Positions 36,939-47,966 of a DNA stretch of 64,000 nt are shown one piece after another; the stretch's first letter is position 1; the number at the start of each line of letters is the position of its first letter. Both the position numbers and the translations under genes were made by a program. The notes under the pieces are model-generated. The model made no database searches and was not told the DNA's origin. It saw only the letters and a list, made by a program, of their open reading frames with translations. The stretch spans positions 1 through 64,000 of the forward strand of contig JAOLYM010000003.1 of assembly GCA_028343435.1 (NCBI GenBank). Reading direction: 5' to 3'. This DNA comes from Candidatus Nitrosopelagicus sp. (lineage in GTDB: Archaea; Thermoproteota; Nitrososphaeria; Nitrososphaerales; Nitrosopumilaceae).

Positions 36939-38984
36939 ATGAAAATTGGCTCTATGGCAATGCTGTCGCTATTTCTTATGTCGATCGCATCAATGGGGTT
37001 AATTCAAAGCGCAGACGCCGCCGGTGCCATTGAAGGGGAATTCGTACTTGGAGAAGTATTAGACGAATCCGTCGGTTGGTTTATTGTTGTTGGTCTTGGA
37101 ATGGTCTTTGCCGGAATCATATCTGCCGAGATTAAGATTGAAGAAAAATACCTTGGAAACATGCAAAGTTCTGAAGGATTCAATACTGCAGGAAGAATCA
37201 TTAAAACTGGTCTAACTGCGGCTGCAATCGTGTCAGCATGGACTTGGGCTGCCACACTGCTTCAATCCTCAACTGTAGCGTATCTTTACGGTGTAAGTGG
37301 TCCTTTCTGGTATGCAGCAGGAGCATCAATTCAGGTACTTTTGTTCGGAATTCTAGCCATTGAACTAAAACGAAAGGCACCAAACGCACACACATTCTTA
37401 GAAATTATCAGAGCAAGATTTGGCGCTGGTACTCACAAAGTTTTCTTAGGTTTCGCATTAACATGTAACATGATTGTAACTGGTATGCTTCTACTTGGAG
37501 GTGCAGCCGTAGTTAACGGACTTACCGGTATGGACATTTCTCTAGCAGCATTCTTAATCCCAGTCGGTGTCATGATTTACACACTTGTAGGTGGTCTCAA
37601 GGCTACGTTTGTAGCGGATTACATGCACACGGTCATTATCTTTATAGTAATTCTAACATTCGTTGCGATGGTATTCTTCATCAGTCCAATCACGGGTGGT
37701 GTCGAAGGAATGTATAACAAACTGGTGGAGGCAGCTTCGCTTAATCCGGTGATATCACCAACCTTCGCTGAAGGCGGAGCAGTTGAAGGTGATCCAAGCA
37801 CATATGGTAATGCTATGGGTGCATACCTTACAATGGCTTCGGCAGGAGGCTTAATCTTTGGAGTTATCAATATTGTAGGAAACTTTGGAACTGTCTTTGT
37901 TGACCAGGCTTACTGGCAACGTGCAATTGCTGCACAACCAAGTTCCACAGTAAAGGGTTTCTTACTTGGTGGAATGTGCTGGTTCGCAATTCCGTTTACA
38001 CTTGCAACTACTATGGGACTGACGGCGGTGGCGATAGATGTTGAGCTATCTCCAGAGCAGGTGCAGCTCGGACTTGTAGTCCCAGCAGCAGCATCAGTGC
38101 TAATGGGTGAGATAGGTGCCATCATGGTACTAGTCATGCTATTCATGGCTGTGACTTCGGCAGGATCTGCAGAACTAATCGCAGTATCTTCGTTGATTAC
38201 ATACGATGTATACCGTACTTACAAGAATCCACAGGCTACAGGCAAACAGCTGTTGAAGGTGAGTCGTGGTGTTATAGTTGCGTTTGGACTTGGAATGGGT
38301 GCGCTTGCGGTTGTACTGTTAGGAATGGGACTTAGTTTAGGATTTGTATACTTAGCAATGGGAATATTGATTGGCTCTGCTGTCATCCCGATTGCGTTAA
38401 CGATTATTTGGAATAGAACAACTCGTGCCGGTGCGGTAGCGGGCGCACTAATAGGTGTCTGTCTATCACTAACCACTTGGACAAGTGTTGCAGCCTCTGA
38501 GGCCAATGGAGTCATAGATATAGCATCACTTGGCGGTGCATTCCCAATGCTTTATGGAAATGTAGTTGCGATATTATCATCAGGATTAATCTGTATAGTC
38601 ATCAGTTTGGCTCAGAACAAGAAATACGATTGGAAAGAATTGGACCAACACATGTCTCTTGTCACTGACGACATGGAACAACACGAAATCACTGCTACCG
38701 AAGTTGCAAAGCGTGAACAAGACGAAGAACAACTAAAGAAAGCCTTCAAGTTCAGTGTTAGAGGTGGAGGCTTGCTCACTTTGGTAGTTATCATATTCTG
38801 GCCAATGCCATTATACTTCTCAGGATACGTCTTCGACTTTGGATTCTACGGACTATGGGTAGGAATCGCAATCGCTTGGGTCAGCGCTGCAGCCGCAATC
38901 ATCATATTCATGCCGATTGTGGAAGCACGGAAAGGCTTCGCGGAAGTGTTCTCAGGCAAGAAACACGCCTCTTCCACAAAATAA
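36939..38984 (+). CDS. Sodium:solute symporter, DUR3-like candidate urea transporter
   Basis: SAWTWAATLLQSSTVAYLYGVSGPFWYAAGASIQ; paralog of 34477..36780; next to urease genes. Confidence 0.9.
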   Translation: MKIGSMAMLSLFLMSIASMGLIQSADAAGAIEGEFVLGEVLDESVGWFIVVGLGMVFAGIISAEIKIEEKYLGNMQSSEGFNTAGRIIKTGLTAAAIVSAWTWAATLLQSSTVAYLYGVSGPFWYAAGASIQVLLFGILAIELKRKAPNAHTFLEIIRARFGAGTHKVFLGFALTCNMIVTGMLLLGGAAVVNGLTGMDISLAAFLIPVGVMIYTLVGGLKATFVADYMHTVIIFIVILTFVAMVFFISPITGGVEGMYNKLVEAASLNPVISPTFAEGGAVEGDPSTYGNAMGAYLTMASAGGLIFGVINIVGNFGTVFVDQAYWQRAIAAQPSSTVKGFLLGGMCWFAIPFTLATTMGLTAVAIDVELSPEQVQLGLVVPAAASVLMGEIGAIMVLVMLFMAVTSAGSAELIAVSSLITYDVYRTYKNPQATGKQLLKVSRGVIVAFGLGMGALAVVLLGMGLSLGFVYLAMGILIGSAVIPIALTIIWNRTTRAGAVAGALIGVCLSLTTWTSVAASEANGVIDIASLGGAFPMLYGNVVAILSSGLICIVISLAQNKKYDWKELDQHMSLVTDDMEQHEITATEVAKREQDEEQLKKAFKFSVRGGGLLTLVVIIFWPMPLYFSGYVFDFGFYGLWVGIAIAWVSAAAAIIIFMPIVEARKGFAEVFSGKKHASSTK

Positions 38985-39079
38985 CCTCCCCCCTTTTACC
39001 ATTTTAATTATGTATTCAACAAATTACTACTTGGATTTACATCCAAAATTCTTTTTAATGCTAGGATTGATGCTTTAAC

Positions 39080-39574
39080 ATGACGTCTTGTACAGGTTGT
39101 GGTATCGTACTTGGTATGAAAAAGTACAAGTTCAATAAATTTTGGAGAGTACCTGGAAGTTTCTGTAAACCATGTATGCTAAAAGTTGGTCAGGATTGGG
39201 AAAAAAATGGCAAAGTAACAATACCACAAAAACCATGTGATTTGTGTCAAACCGAATTCTTCTTCCTACAAACTGCGTGGCAAGGAAAAAAGCAAAAGCA
39301 CTTTTGTGATGTTTGTCATAAAGTAGCCGCAAGTGGTGTATTGCCAGACAAAAGTCGTGGAGATATGAAACAAAAACTTCCTATCCCGATGCTCATTATT
39401 GGTGCTTTGGGTGGCTTAATGATGATTCTTGGAATGGTCTTTACATTAACTGGAACTTCGTCTGGTGAGATGAGTATTGTCAATATTCTATTTGGCGCAT
39501 TTACAACAGCTGCCGGATTTATGTTAGTACGAAGAACGATTAACAATAGAAAGATGTTGCTAGGTAATATCTAG
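39080..39574 (+). CDS. Zinc-ribbon membrane protein
   Basis: [21 protein letters not shown] knuckles and two C-terminal TM helices. Confidence 0.7.
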   Translation: MTSCTGCGIVLGMKKYKFNKFWRVPGSFCKPCMLKVGQDWEKNGKVTIPQKPCDLCQTEFFFLQTAWQGKKQKHFCDVCHKVAASGVLPDKSRGDMKQKLPIPMLIIGALGGLMMILGMVFTLTGTSSGEMSIVNILFGAFTTAAGFMLVRRTINNRKMLLGNI

Positions 39575-41703
39575 AATAAACTATACAATCGTCCTAGTGA
39601 TACTTCTGTAGCAGGATCAACTGTAGCGATTTCACCATCAACTTTTACCTCATATGTTTCTGGGTCTATCTCTATTTTTGGTGTAGCATCATTATGCACC
39701 ATATCTTTTTTCCCAATGTTTCTGCAATTTTTCACAGGAAGTAATTTTTTCTCAATTTTCATTTTTTCTTCCAAGCCGTTATCAAGTGCAAGCTGTGATG
39801 TGAACGTGACTGATGTAGTTTTCTTTGCTTTTCCCAATGCTCCGAACATTGGTCTGTAGTAAACCGGTTCTGTAGTTGGGATTGATGCGTTAGGGTCGCC
39901 CATCAATGCATATGCGATGAATCCGCCTTTTATGATCATTTTTGGTTTGATTCCAAAAAACTGTGGCATCCATACAACAATATCTGCAATTTTTCCTGGT
40001 TCTATTGAACCCACGTAGTCTGATATTCCATGTGTAATTGCAGGGTTGATGGTAATTTTTGAAATATATCTTTTGATTCTAAAGTTGTCATTATCTTCAT
40101 TATCTTCTGCTAGTGGTCCTTTCATTTTTCTCATTTTATCTGCTGTTTGCCAATTTCTTGTTGTAACCTCTCCTACTCTTCCCATTGCTTGACTATCTGA
40201 AGACATCATGCTAAGTGCTCCCACATCATGTAGAATGTCTTCTGCGGCAATCGTCTCGGCTCGAATCCTTGATTCTGCAAATGATATATCTTCTGGAACT
40301 GATGGGTTCAAATGATGACACACCATCATCATGTCCAGATGTTCTTCTAGTGTATTGGTAGTAAATGGTCTTGTAGGATTAGTCGATGACGGCAAAATAT
40401 TTGGTTCTGATGCTATTTTCATAATGTCTGGGGCGTGACCTCCTCCTGCTCCCTCTGTATGGTATGTGTGGATTACTCTTCCATTAATTGCAGCAATAGT
40501 ATCATCCACATAGCCACATTCGTTTAGTGTATCGGTATGTATTGCAACTTGAGTGTCTGTTTTATCTGCCACATTTAGTGCAGAATTAATTGTAGCCGGA
40601 GTTGTTCCCCAGTCCTCATGCAGTTTTAATCCACATGCTCCTGCCTTGATTTGCTCCATCAACGACTCTTCTTTAGAATCATTTCCTTTACACAAAAATC
40701 CAAAATTCATTGGAAATTCTTCTACCGCTTCTATCATTTTATGAATATTAAATTCTCCTGGTGTGCATGTTGTTGCATTTGTACCATCTGCAGGTCCTGT
40801 TCCTCCTCCAATCATTGTGGTTGTTCCATTACAAATTGCATCTATTGCTTGTTGAGGTGAGATAAAGTGAATATGACTATCAATTGTACCTGGCGTACAA
40901 ATTGTATGTTCTCCTGAAATTATCTCTGTATTGGATGATACGATGATGTCTACATCATCCATGACGTTTGGATTACCTGCATTTCCAACACCCAAAATTT
41001 TTCCATCTTTAATTCCAATATCTGCTTTAATTATTCCTAATTTTGGATCAATAATCATTGCATTGGTAATCACTAAATCTGCAGATTCATCTCGTAATAC
41101 TCCACTTGCTTGACCAAGACCATCTCTTGCACTTTTTCCGCCACCAAATACCAACTCATCTCCATACTTGATCAAATCTTTTTCAATCTCTATCACCAAA
41201 TCTGTATCTGCTAGTCTGACCCTATCGCCTTTGGTTGGCCCAAATAATTCTACATATCTACTACGTGGAATTTCTAATGAAGTTGATTCATTTTCTATAT
41301 TTTCTAAAACATTTTTGAAACCTTTTTCATGAATATTTTTTACCGCCTCTTCTCGTTTTGATTCTAATTCTCCGCTAACTAATCCACTAAACCCAAAAAT
41401 TGTTTTAGTTCCTCCAAATTCTACAACCTCGACATGTTTTGATTCTCCTGGTTCAAATCTAATTGATGTACCTGATGATATGTTTAGATGATATCCTAGT
41501 GCTTTTTCTCTATCAAACTCTAATGCCTTATTTGCCTCTGCAAAATGTGTATGAGAACCAACTTGGATTGGTCTATCTCCTGTGTTTGAAACATTTAGTT
41601 TGAATGTTTTCTTGGATTCATTGGCAATTATGTTGCCCTCTGCAGGCATGTATTCTCCTATATGAGGTGTTTTGGAACGCCATCTGGAAATCATATCTAT
41701 CAC
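39571..41703 (-). CDS. ureC: Urease, fused beta-alpha subunit (UreB-UreC)
   Basis: N-terminal UreB ([46 protein letters not shown]...) then UreC ([74 protein letters not shown]). Confidence 0.95.
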   Translation of the reverse strand: MIDMISRWRSKTPHIGEYMPAEGNIIANESKKTFKLNVSNTGDRPIQVGSHTHFAEANKALEFDREKALGYHLNISSGTSIRFEPGESKHVEVVEFGGTKTIFGFSGLVSGELESKREEAVKNIHEKGFKNVLENIENESTSLEIPRSRYVELFGPTKGDRVRLADTDLVIEIEKDLIKYGDELVFGGGKSARDGLGQASGVLRDESADLVITNAMIIDPKLGIIKADIGIKDGKILGVGNAGNPNVMDDVDIIVSSNTEIISGEHTICTPGTIDSHIHFISPQQAIDAICNGTTTMIGGGTGPADGTNATTCTPGEFNIHKMIEAVEEFPMNFGFLCKGNDSKEESLMEQIKAGACGLKLHEDWGTTPATINSALNVADKTDTQVAIHTDTLNECGYVDDTIAAINGRVIHTYHTEGAGGGHAPDIMKIASEPNILPSSTNPTRPFTTNTLEEHLDMMMVCHHLNPSVPEDISFAESRIRAETIAAEDILHDVGALSMMSSDSQAMGRVGEVTTRNWQTADKMRKMKGPLAEDNEDNDNFRIKRYISKITINPAITHGISDYVGSIEPGKIADIVVWMPQFFGIKPKMIIKGGFIAYALMGDPNASIPTTEPVYYRPMFGALGKAKKTTSVTFTSQLALDNGLEEKMKIEKKLLPVKNCRNIGKKDMVHNDATPKIEIDPETYEVKVDGEIATVDPATEVSLGRLYSLF

Positions 41704-42002
41704 ACTATGGGGTCGTGAATCGTCACGAGTTTTGTTCCATCATTAAATGTGGCTTCCACTTGAATTGTATGAATAATATCTATGACTCCTGGCAGTACGT
41801 CATCTTTTTTTAATACATTTTTCCCAGAACTCATTAATTCTGAAACCGATTTCCCATCTCTAGCTCCTTCTAAAATGTGGTCTGCAATTATGGCAATCGA
41901 TTCTGGATGATTTAATTTCAACCCTCTTTCTTTTCTTCTTAATGCAACTTGTGCTGCGGTAAAAATTTGTAATTTATCAATCTCTCTAGGTGTTAAAAAC
42001 AT
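41700..42002 (-). CDS. ureA: Urease gamma subunit
   Basis: [50 protein letters not shown]. Confidence 0.96.
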   Translation of the reverse strand: MFLTPREIDKLQIFTAAQVALRRKERGLKLNHPESIAIIADHILEGARDGKSVSELMSSGKNVLKKDDVLPGVIDIIHTIQVEATFNDGTKLVTIHDPIV

Positions 42003-42087
42003 GAATAAATCTGCTTTTTCACATATTTAACGATTAGAAACCTATTTTCCATTTATCTTTAAAACACAGTAATTAGCACTATTATCA

Positions 42088-42594
42088 ATGCTCCTCGTTG
42101 ATTCAATTTTAGGTAATTCATATCATGGAAATAATCTTAAAGAAAAAATAGATTTTGCAAAAGAAAATAACACTTTGAAAAGATTATTTTTGTCAAGAGC
42201 ACAAATGGAAAAATCACATTTACGTGCTGAAACTGAAGATGGTTTAGAAATTGGATTATCATTAGAACCTGGAACGGTTTTACGAAACGGTGATGTTTTG
42301 GAAATTAATTCACAATTGATAATAATTCATCAATTACCTGAAAAAGTAATACGTGTGATGATAAATGAAAATGAATGGTCTCCAAACCTACTTGTTCAAC
42401 TTGGCCATATCATAGGAAATCGACATCGTCCATTATCTATTACATCTGATGGCTGCATAATGTTTCCAATTCATGATGAAACCGAAGTTGAGTTATTTGA
42501 AAAATTATTTTCTGATATAATTGATCATATTTCATTAGTTGTTGAAGATCAAATATTTGTCCCAAACAATGGAATGAATGTTCATGAACACTGA
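42088..42594 (+). CDS. ureE: Urease accessory protein UreE
   Basis: GLEIGLSLEPGTVLRNGDVLEI...LGHIIGNRHRPL. Confidence 0.88.
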   Translation: MLLVDSILGNSYHGNNLKEKIDFAKENNTLKRLFLSRAQMEKSHLRAETEDGLEIGLSLEPGTVLRNGDVLEINSQLIIIHQLPEKVIRVMINENEWSPNLLVQLGHIIGNRHRPLSITSDGCIMFPIHDETEVELFEKLFSDIIDHISLVVEDQIFVPNNGMNVHEH

Positions 42595-43276
42595 TTCATC
42601 AGATCTAACTCTAATGCAATTATCTGATTCATTTTTTCCTTCTGGTCTTTATACAATGTCAAATGGACTAGAAACAATTTTTGATGAAAAACGTGCATCA
42701 TCTCAAAGTGACATCTTTGATTTTCTTGAAGTAACACTAGAGCAACAATTAGGTCCTGCTGATTCTGTAGCCTTATCTGCTGCATATGATTGTGCAAAAA
42801 ATAATGATATTTTGGGAATCATTGAATGTGATGATATTCTTTGTTCTATGAAGTTAATTCAAGAATCCCGTGCAGCATCATGTAGGGCAGGTTCGCAAAT
42901 GCTCAAATGTGTCTCTGCCATATCGCCCAACAATCTTCTTGAAACTTATACTCAGAAGATTAACGAAAATGAGTCTCCTGGAATGCATCCTGTAGTTACA
43001 GGTGTGTGTAGTTTTGTGATGGGGGTCAAAAAAGAACAAGCTTCACAAATGATGATGTATGGTTTTTGTGTTAGTGTTACTGGCGCTGCATTGAGATTGG
43101 GAATTATTGATCATATACAAAGCCAAAAAATTCTACATGAAATAAAACCCAAAATACAGCAAATTTTAGAAAAATTCTCTGACACAAAAATTGATGATTG
43201 TTGGCAATTTTCTCCAAACTATGATCTTATACAAATGACTCATGAAAACAAATTTTCTAAAATGTTTATTACATAA
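42578..43276 (+). CDS. ureF: Urease accessory protein UreF
   Basis: LMQLSDSFFPSGLYTMSNGLET, ESRAASCRAGSQML; in urease operon. Confidence 0.9.
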   Translation: MFMNTDSSDLTLMQLSDSFFPSGLYTMSNGLETIFDEKRASSQSDIFDFLEVTLEQQLGPADSVALSAAYDCAKNNDILGIIECDDILCSMKLIQESRAASCRAGSQMLKCVSAISPNNLLETYTQKINENESPGMHPVVTGVCSFVMGVKKEQASQMMMYGFCVSVTGAALRLGIIDHIQSQKILHEIKPKIQQILEKFSDTKIDDCWQFSPNYDLIQMTHENKFSKMFIT

Positions 43277-43293
43277 ACATATTTTTTTTTGTT

Positions 43294-43953
43294 ATGACTA
43301 GAATTCTTCGTGTAGGTATTGGTGGTCCTGTAGGCGCTGGTAAAAGTATGTTAATTGAAAGAGTTGTTCCATTTCTTGCAAAAAAAAATTATCGTGTATG
43401 TATAATCTCAAATGATGTAATATCAAAAGAGGATGCTGATAGAATACGAAAAAACCTGGCAACCGAACAGGGATTAGTTCCTGAAAATATGGTTATTGGT
43501 CTTGCAACTGGTGGATGTCCTCACACGGCTGTAAGAGAAGATCCTTCTATCAATCTTGCAGTAATTGAAGAAATTGAAACAAAATATGATGACTTGGATT
43601 TGATAATAATTGAAAGCGGTGGTGATAATGTCACTACAACATTTAGTCCTGCACTTGCAGATTATACAATATACATTGTTGATGTATCTGGAGGTGACAA
43701 ATATCCTAGAAAAGGTGGACTTGGAATTGAAACAAGTGATCTCTTAGTGATTAACAAAATTGATCTTGCACCAACTATTGGTGCTGACCTAAACGTAATG
43801 GAACGTGATGCAAAGATTGTCAGAAAAAATAAACCGTATGTTTTGGTAAATTGTAAAACAGATCAAGGAGTCGAACAGGTGGCACAGCACATAATCCATG
43901 ATGTCTTATTTGATGAACCTCCAAAAAATATGCTCACTCAGGTGAAACCATGA
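43294..43953 (+). CDS. ureG: Urease accessory GTPase UreG
   Basis: RVGIGGPVGAGKSMLIERV, GLATGGCPHTAVREDPS, IIESGGDNVTTTFSP. Confidence 0.96.
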   Translation: MTRILRVGIGGPVGAGKSMLIERVVPFLAKKNYRVCIISNDVISKEDADRIRKNLATEQGLVPENMVIGLATGGCPHTAVREDPSINLAVIEEIETKYDDLDLIIIESGGDNVTTTFSPALADYTIYIVDVSGGDKYPRKGGLGIETSDLLVINKIDLAPTIGADLNVMERDAKIVRKNKPYVLVNCKTDQGVEQVAQHIIHDVLFDEPPKNMLTQVKP

Positions 43954-44852
43954 ATCTAGAACACTGTACTCCTTCTGATATTCCACATGAAATATCGCAA
44001 TATGACGGAGATGTTGCGCAGATGAATGTTGGTAAATCTGGGAAGATTGGATTCTTGGAATTAGAATTACAAAACGATTCGGAGAGACAAAAAACCATTA
44101 TTACTCGAAAGCAGACACAAGTTCCACTATATGTGCAAAAAGCCTTGCACTATGACTTGGATTATCCTTCCATGGCACATGTATTCATTCTATCTCCCTC
44201 TGGTGGAATTTTACAAGGAGATCGTTACAGAATGGATGTTGAACTAAAAAATAATGCAATATCTCATCTTACAACTCAAGGCGCAACTAGAATTTACAAA
44301 ATGGAATCAAATTATGCAACACATATGGTGACTCTTAATTTGAAAGATAACTCGTATCTTGAATTTATACCTGAACAAATTATTCCGTATAAAAATTCAC
44401 GATTTTACCAAAAAACAAATTTAGATATCGATGAATCATCCACAGTTATTTACTCTGAGACGATTGTACCTGGAAGAATTGCAATGGGTGAGATGTTTGA
44501 TTTTGATGTATGTTATTTGAAAACTGAAGGAAAAATAAATGGAAAAACAAAATTTAGAGATTCATCACTTTTAACTCCAAAAACACAAAAAATTCAATCT
44601 CTTACAATGTTTGATAATAAAACAATTCTTACCTCTGTCTACGTATTAACAAAAAAAGATGTAACAAAAATCACTGATTTGATTAATGAACTGTTTTCTC
44701 ATATGGAAAATATGTCTGGGGGTTCTAGTTTATTGCCTAATGATTCTGGAATTTCAATTAGAATTTTAGGAAATTCTTCAGAAGATCAAAAAATAACTAT
44801 CTATGAAATTCTAAAGATTGTACGAAAAGAAATTTTACCTGATTATCTTTAA
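43950..44852 (+). CDS. ureD: Urease accessory protein UreD/UreH
   Basis: SPSGGILQGDRYRMDVELKNNAISHLTTQGATRIYKM; position after ureG. Confidence 0.93.
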   Translation: MNLEHCTPSDIPHEISQYDGDVAQMNVGKSGKIGFLELELQNDSERQKTIITRKQTQVPLYVQKALHYDLDYPSMAHVFILSPSGGILQGDRYRMDVELKNNAISHLTTQGATRIYKMESNYATHMVTLNLKDNSYLEFIPEQIIPYKNSRFYQKTNLDIDESSTVIYSETIVPGRIAMGEMFDFDVCYLKTEGKINGKTKFRDSSLLTPKTQKIQSLTMFDNKTILTSVYVLTKKDVTKITDLINELFSHMENMSGGSSLLPNDSGISIRILGNSSEDQKITIYEILKIVRKEILPDYL

Positions 44853-44853
44853 T

Positions 44854-45402
44854 TCATTCTATCATTTTCAATGTATCTGATGCGGTTATTATTCCAATAA
44901 TTTTTGTTCCTTTTCTAACTAGAATACATTTTGAATATTTTATGAGAGGCGCTAATGTACTTGCAGGTGTTTCATTATCCACTATTGGAGGTGTCGATTC
45001 CATTATGTCTTGAATTTTGATCTTTTTTGAGACTCCAACGCTCATATGGCCGATAATCCCTGAATCTGAAATTACTCCTACTGGAATACTATCATCAAAA
45101 ATTGGAATTTGACTAATTTTTTCTTTATCCATTTTTGACATTGCCTCTCCAAGTGTATTAGTTGGTTTTAGTTTTACAATTTTTTGACTACATAATTCTC
45201 CTGCATTATGTGTAGATGCCTCACTTTCTTTACTTGCTAATACTTCGAATATTCTTTTTGCAGTGTTATAACTTGGAGCGCTTCGACCTGATTCTATTTG
45301 GTTAATCATTGATGTACTTACTCCTACCAATCTAGCAAGTTCTTTTTGGGTCATGTTGATTTTGAGTCGTTGTTGTTTTATACTCTCAATTGATGGTAAC
45401 AT
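44854..45402 (-). CDS. HTH (XRE) + CBS-pair regulator
   Basis: MTQKELARLVGVSTSMINQIESGRSAPSYNTAKRIFEVL followed by two CBS motifs. Confidence 0.9.
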   Translation of the reverse strand: MLPSIESIKQQRLKINMTQKELARLVGVSTSMINQIESGRSAPSYNTAKRIFEVLASKESEASTHNAGELCSQKIVKLKPTNTLGEAMSKMDKEKISQIPIFDDSIPVGVISDSGIIGHMSVGVSKKIKIQDIMESTPPIVDNETPASTLAPLIKYSKCILVRKGTKIIGIITASDTLKMIE

Positions 45403-45420
45403 ATTAGATTCTGTTTCCTA

Positions 45421-46362
45421 TCACTTTTCTAGTTTTTCTAATAATGCCTTGTACATGAATGGGAAAACAGTTGTAATCTCTGCATGAATGGTTGTTTCTG
45501 TAGCATCCTTTGTCACTTTGCCCCAAGATATTGCCTCTCTTACTAGCGCACCGCTTAAACTTCCATCAAATTCTTGTGCTGTTGTGACATAAACTGCATA
45601 GTCTAATCCTTCTCTGTATTGATTCCACCATAACGTGTGATGTTTTGGAACTCCTCCTCCTAACATCAATGCTCCTGACTTTTCTGCCTTGAATACCAAT
45701 CCTGAGAGAAAATTTGCATCTTCGATTATGTTTAATTTAAAATCTGAGTGTTTTTGTGAAAACATCCATACTTGACTGCCTACTGCTCCATCCATAATTC
45801 CTGGAACTACTACCGGAATGTCATTTTTGTAAGCCCAATACAAAAATGAATCTTCGCCCATAGCTTTTCCTATTTCTCTATTAATGTCTGCAGTTGACAT
45901 TTCTTTTTTACCTTCACTGTATGCTTTTTCTAAAATCTCTTGAACCTTTTCCTCAATCAATGGTCCATAGCTTTCCATTGGCACAAGAACATTTCCTAGT
46001 CTGTGAATATTCTGATCTGCTAATTCCCTATCGTCCATTGTGAATGATCCTTCTTTGTATTCTGAAAAATGTCTTGCAATATCGTGATCTAAAGCACCAC
46101 ATGTTGTAATTACGACATTACACCATTTTTTCTTGATCATATCTCGTATAATTCCTCTAAATCCTGTTGAAACAATTGCTCCAATAAACGACAAAAATTT
46201 TGTACATTTTTCATCACTAATCATGTTGTAAAGAATATCCACGCCTTCTGCTACGTTTCTTGCCTCAAATCCTCCTGCCTGTGCAAGTTCTTTGAATATA
46301 TGATCTGTATCAGAATTTCTAGAAATATCTACATCTTTGACAGGACGTCCCGGCGTAATCAT
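45421..46362 (-). CDS. dys: Deoxyhypusine synthase
   Basis: AIVSTGFRGIIRDMIKKKWCNVVITTCGALDHDIAR, GGGVPKHHTLWWNQYREGLDYAVYVTTAQEFDGSLSGA. Confidence 0.94.
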   Translation of the reverse strand: MITPGRPVKDVDISRNSDTDHIFKELAQAGGFEARNVAEGVDILYNMISDEKCTKFLSFIGAIVSTGFRGIIRDMIKKKWCNVVITTCGALDHDIARHFSEYKEGSFTMDDRELADQNIHRLGNVLVPMESYGPLIEEKVQEILEKAYSEGKKEMSTADINREIGKAMGEDSFLYWAYKNDIPVVVPGIMDGAVGSQVWMFSQKHSDFKLNIIEDANFLSGLVFKAEKSGALMLGGGVPKHHTLWWNQYREGLDYAVYVTTAQEFDGSLSGALVREAISWGKVTKDATETTIHAEITTVFPFMYKALLEKLEK

Positions 46363-46450
46363 GATATTTTGAATTATCTATTTGCCTAGATATTCCTATC
46401 CATTTTGTGATAATACGTTATTAATTCTAGAACGCCTCTTCCTATGTATC

Positions 46451-47827
46451 ATGAAAAGAATTCTCATTTTAGGTGGTGGTTTTGCAGGAATAGAGTGTTG
46501 TTTGAAACTTGAATCTTATTTTCAAAATAATTCTGAGATTGAAATTACTCTAGTTAGTGAAGATAATTTCATACTTTTTACACCCATGTTGCCACAGGTG
46601 GCTTCTGGAACAATTGAAACCCGACATATTGTTACCCCAATTCGAACCTTGATAAAAAAAACAAAATTCTATGAGGGAAAAATAAAGTACATAGACCCAC
46701 ATGGAAAATCTGTTGCGCTGTATGGCACAAATGAAAATCGTGGAATGTTAATTCATTATGATTTTCTTGTTGTGGCATTAGGCAGTCAAACTAACTTCTT
46801 TGGTATGAAGGATGTTCAAGAAAACTCATATCAAATGAGTACAATAAATGACGCAATTTTACTTCGAAACCGAATTATTGATTTAATGGAACAGGCCGAA
46901 AATGAAACCGACCCCATTCTCCGAAAGGCTTTACTAAAAATTGTCATAGTCGGTGGCGGTTTTGCAGGAGTCGAAACTGCTGGAGAATTAAATGATTTCA
47001 TTAATGATGTATCTGAATATTATCCAAGTATTGATGAACATGATGTCAAAGTAACATTAGTTGAAGCCTCCACTGAAATCTTGACTGGATTTCCACAAAA
47101 ACTAGCTGGATTTGCAAAAGAAAAACTGGTGGAACGAGGAATCGATGTAATTCTAGATGCTGGTGTGACATCATTTAATGGACAAGAAGTACTATTGAAA
47201 AGTAACTCTAAATCAAATAAGGTTTTACTTAGTGATTCATCACAAGAGAAAGGTCATTCTGAATTAGTTGAACTTAATTCGATTTCTTCTAGAACTCTTG
47301 TTTGGACCGCTGGTGTAACTCCTACTGATCTAATTAAAGAATCATTATTCAATACATACAAAGGTCGAATTATTGTAAACGAATTCCTTCAGGTTACACA
47401 ATTCCCTGAAGTTTTTGCAATTGGTGATTGTTCAGTATTCGATCCTGAATTGACAATGAAAAAATTCCCTCCAACTGCTCAAATTGCTGAGGCTCATGCT
47501 AAAATTGCTGCAGCCAATCTAAAGGAATTACTGAACGGTGGTACATTATCCAAATTTGATTATTCATGGAAAGGTCAAAGTGCAATAATAGGGAAAAGAA
47601 CTGGCATTGCATCATTTTTTGGCATCAATATTGCCGGATTTTTGGCGTATCTTTTATGGAGAAATTTGTACCTCTCTAAGATACGGAGTTCTGATAAAAA
47701 GTTCCGTGTTTGGCTTGATTGGAGTTTGGATTTATTTTTCAAAAGGGATATTTCTCGTTTGAAGATTGTTAAAAAAGAGCGTTCTCTTGACTACAAAGAA
47801 TTAGATGAAGTTGATGATGTTTGGTGA
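46451..47827 (+). CDS. ndh: Type II NADH dehydrogenase-like FAD oxidoreductase
   Basis: RILILGGGFAGIECCLKLE, KIVIVGGGFAGVETAGEL, VFAIGDCSVFDPELTMKKFPPTAQIAEAHAKI. Start at MKRILILG. Confidence 0.88.
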   Translation: MKRILILGGGFAGIECCLKLESYFQNNSEIEITLVSEDNFILFTPMLPQVASGTIETRHIVTPIRTLIKKTKFYEGKIKYIDPHGKSVALYGTNENRGMLIHYDFLVVALGSQTNFFGMKDVQENSYQMSTINDAILLRNRIIDLMEQAENETDPILRKALLKIVIVGGGFAGVETAGELNDFINDVSEYYPSIDEHDVKVTLVEASTEILTGFPQKLAGFAKEKLVERGIDVILDAGVTSFNGQEVLLKSNSKSNKVLLSDSSQEKGHSELVELNSISSRTLVWTAGVTPTDLIKESLFNTYKGRIIVNEFLQVTQFPEVFAIGDCSVFDPELTMKKFPPTAQIAEAHAKIAAANLKELLNGGTLSKFDYSWKGQSAIIGKRTGIASFFGINIAGFLAYLLWRNLYLSKIRSSDKKFRVWLDWSLDLFFKRDISRLKIVKKERSLDYKELDEVDDVW

Positions 47828-47833
47828 CTTGTT

Positions 47834-47911
47834 TTACTCTAAAATTGTGAATACTCCATAAAAAATAACAAAGATTCCTCCAAGTATGATTGCTTTAGAT
47901 ATTATTCCCAT
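47834..47911 (-). CDS. Candidate single-TM microprotein (25 aa)
   Basis: Own translation MGIISKAIILGGIFVIFYGVFTILE*. Confidence 0.35.
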   Translation of the reverse strand: MGIISKAIILGGIFVIFYGVFTILE

Positions 47912-47966
47912 TAACTGATCAAATTATTTTGAAAAATTTAAAGTAGTAGTATTTGGATAATTTGAT

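Noticed and set aside
37004-38794. Several minus-strand ORFs within the SSS transporter
   Set aside because: Nested antisense to a conserved transporter gene; artefacts of codon composition.
40553-41113. Plus-strand ORFs inside ureBC
   Set aside because: Antisense to a gene with intact catalytic motifs.
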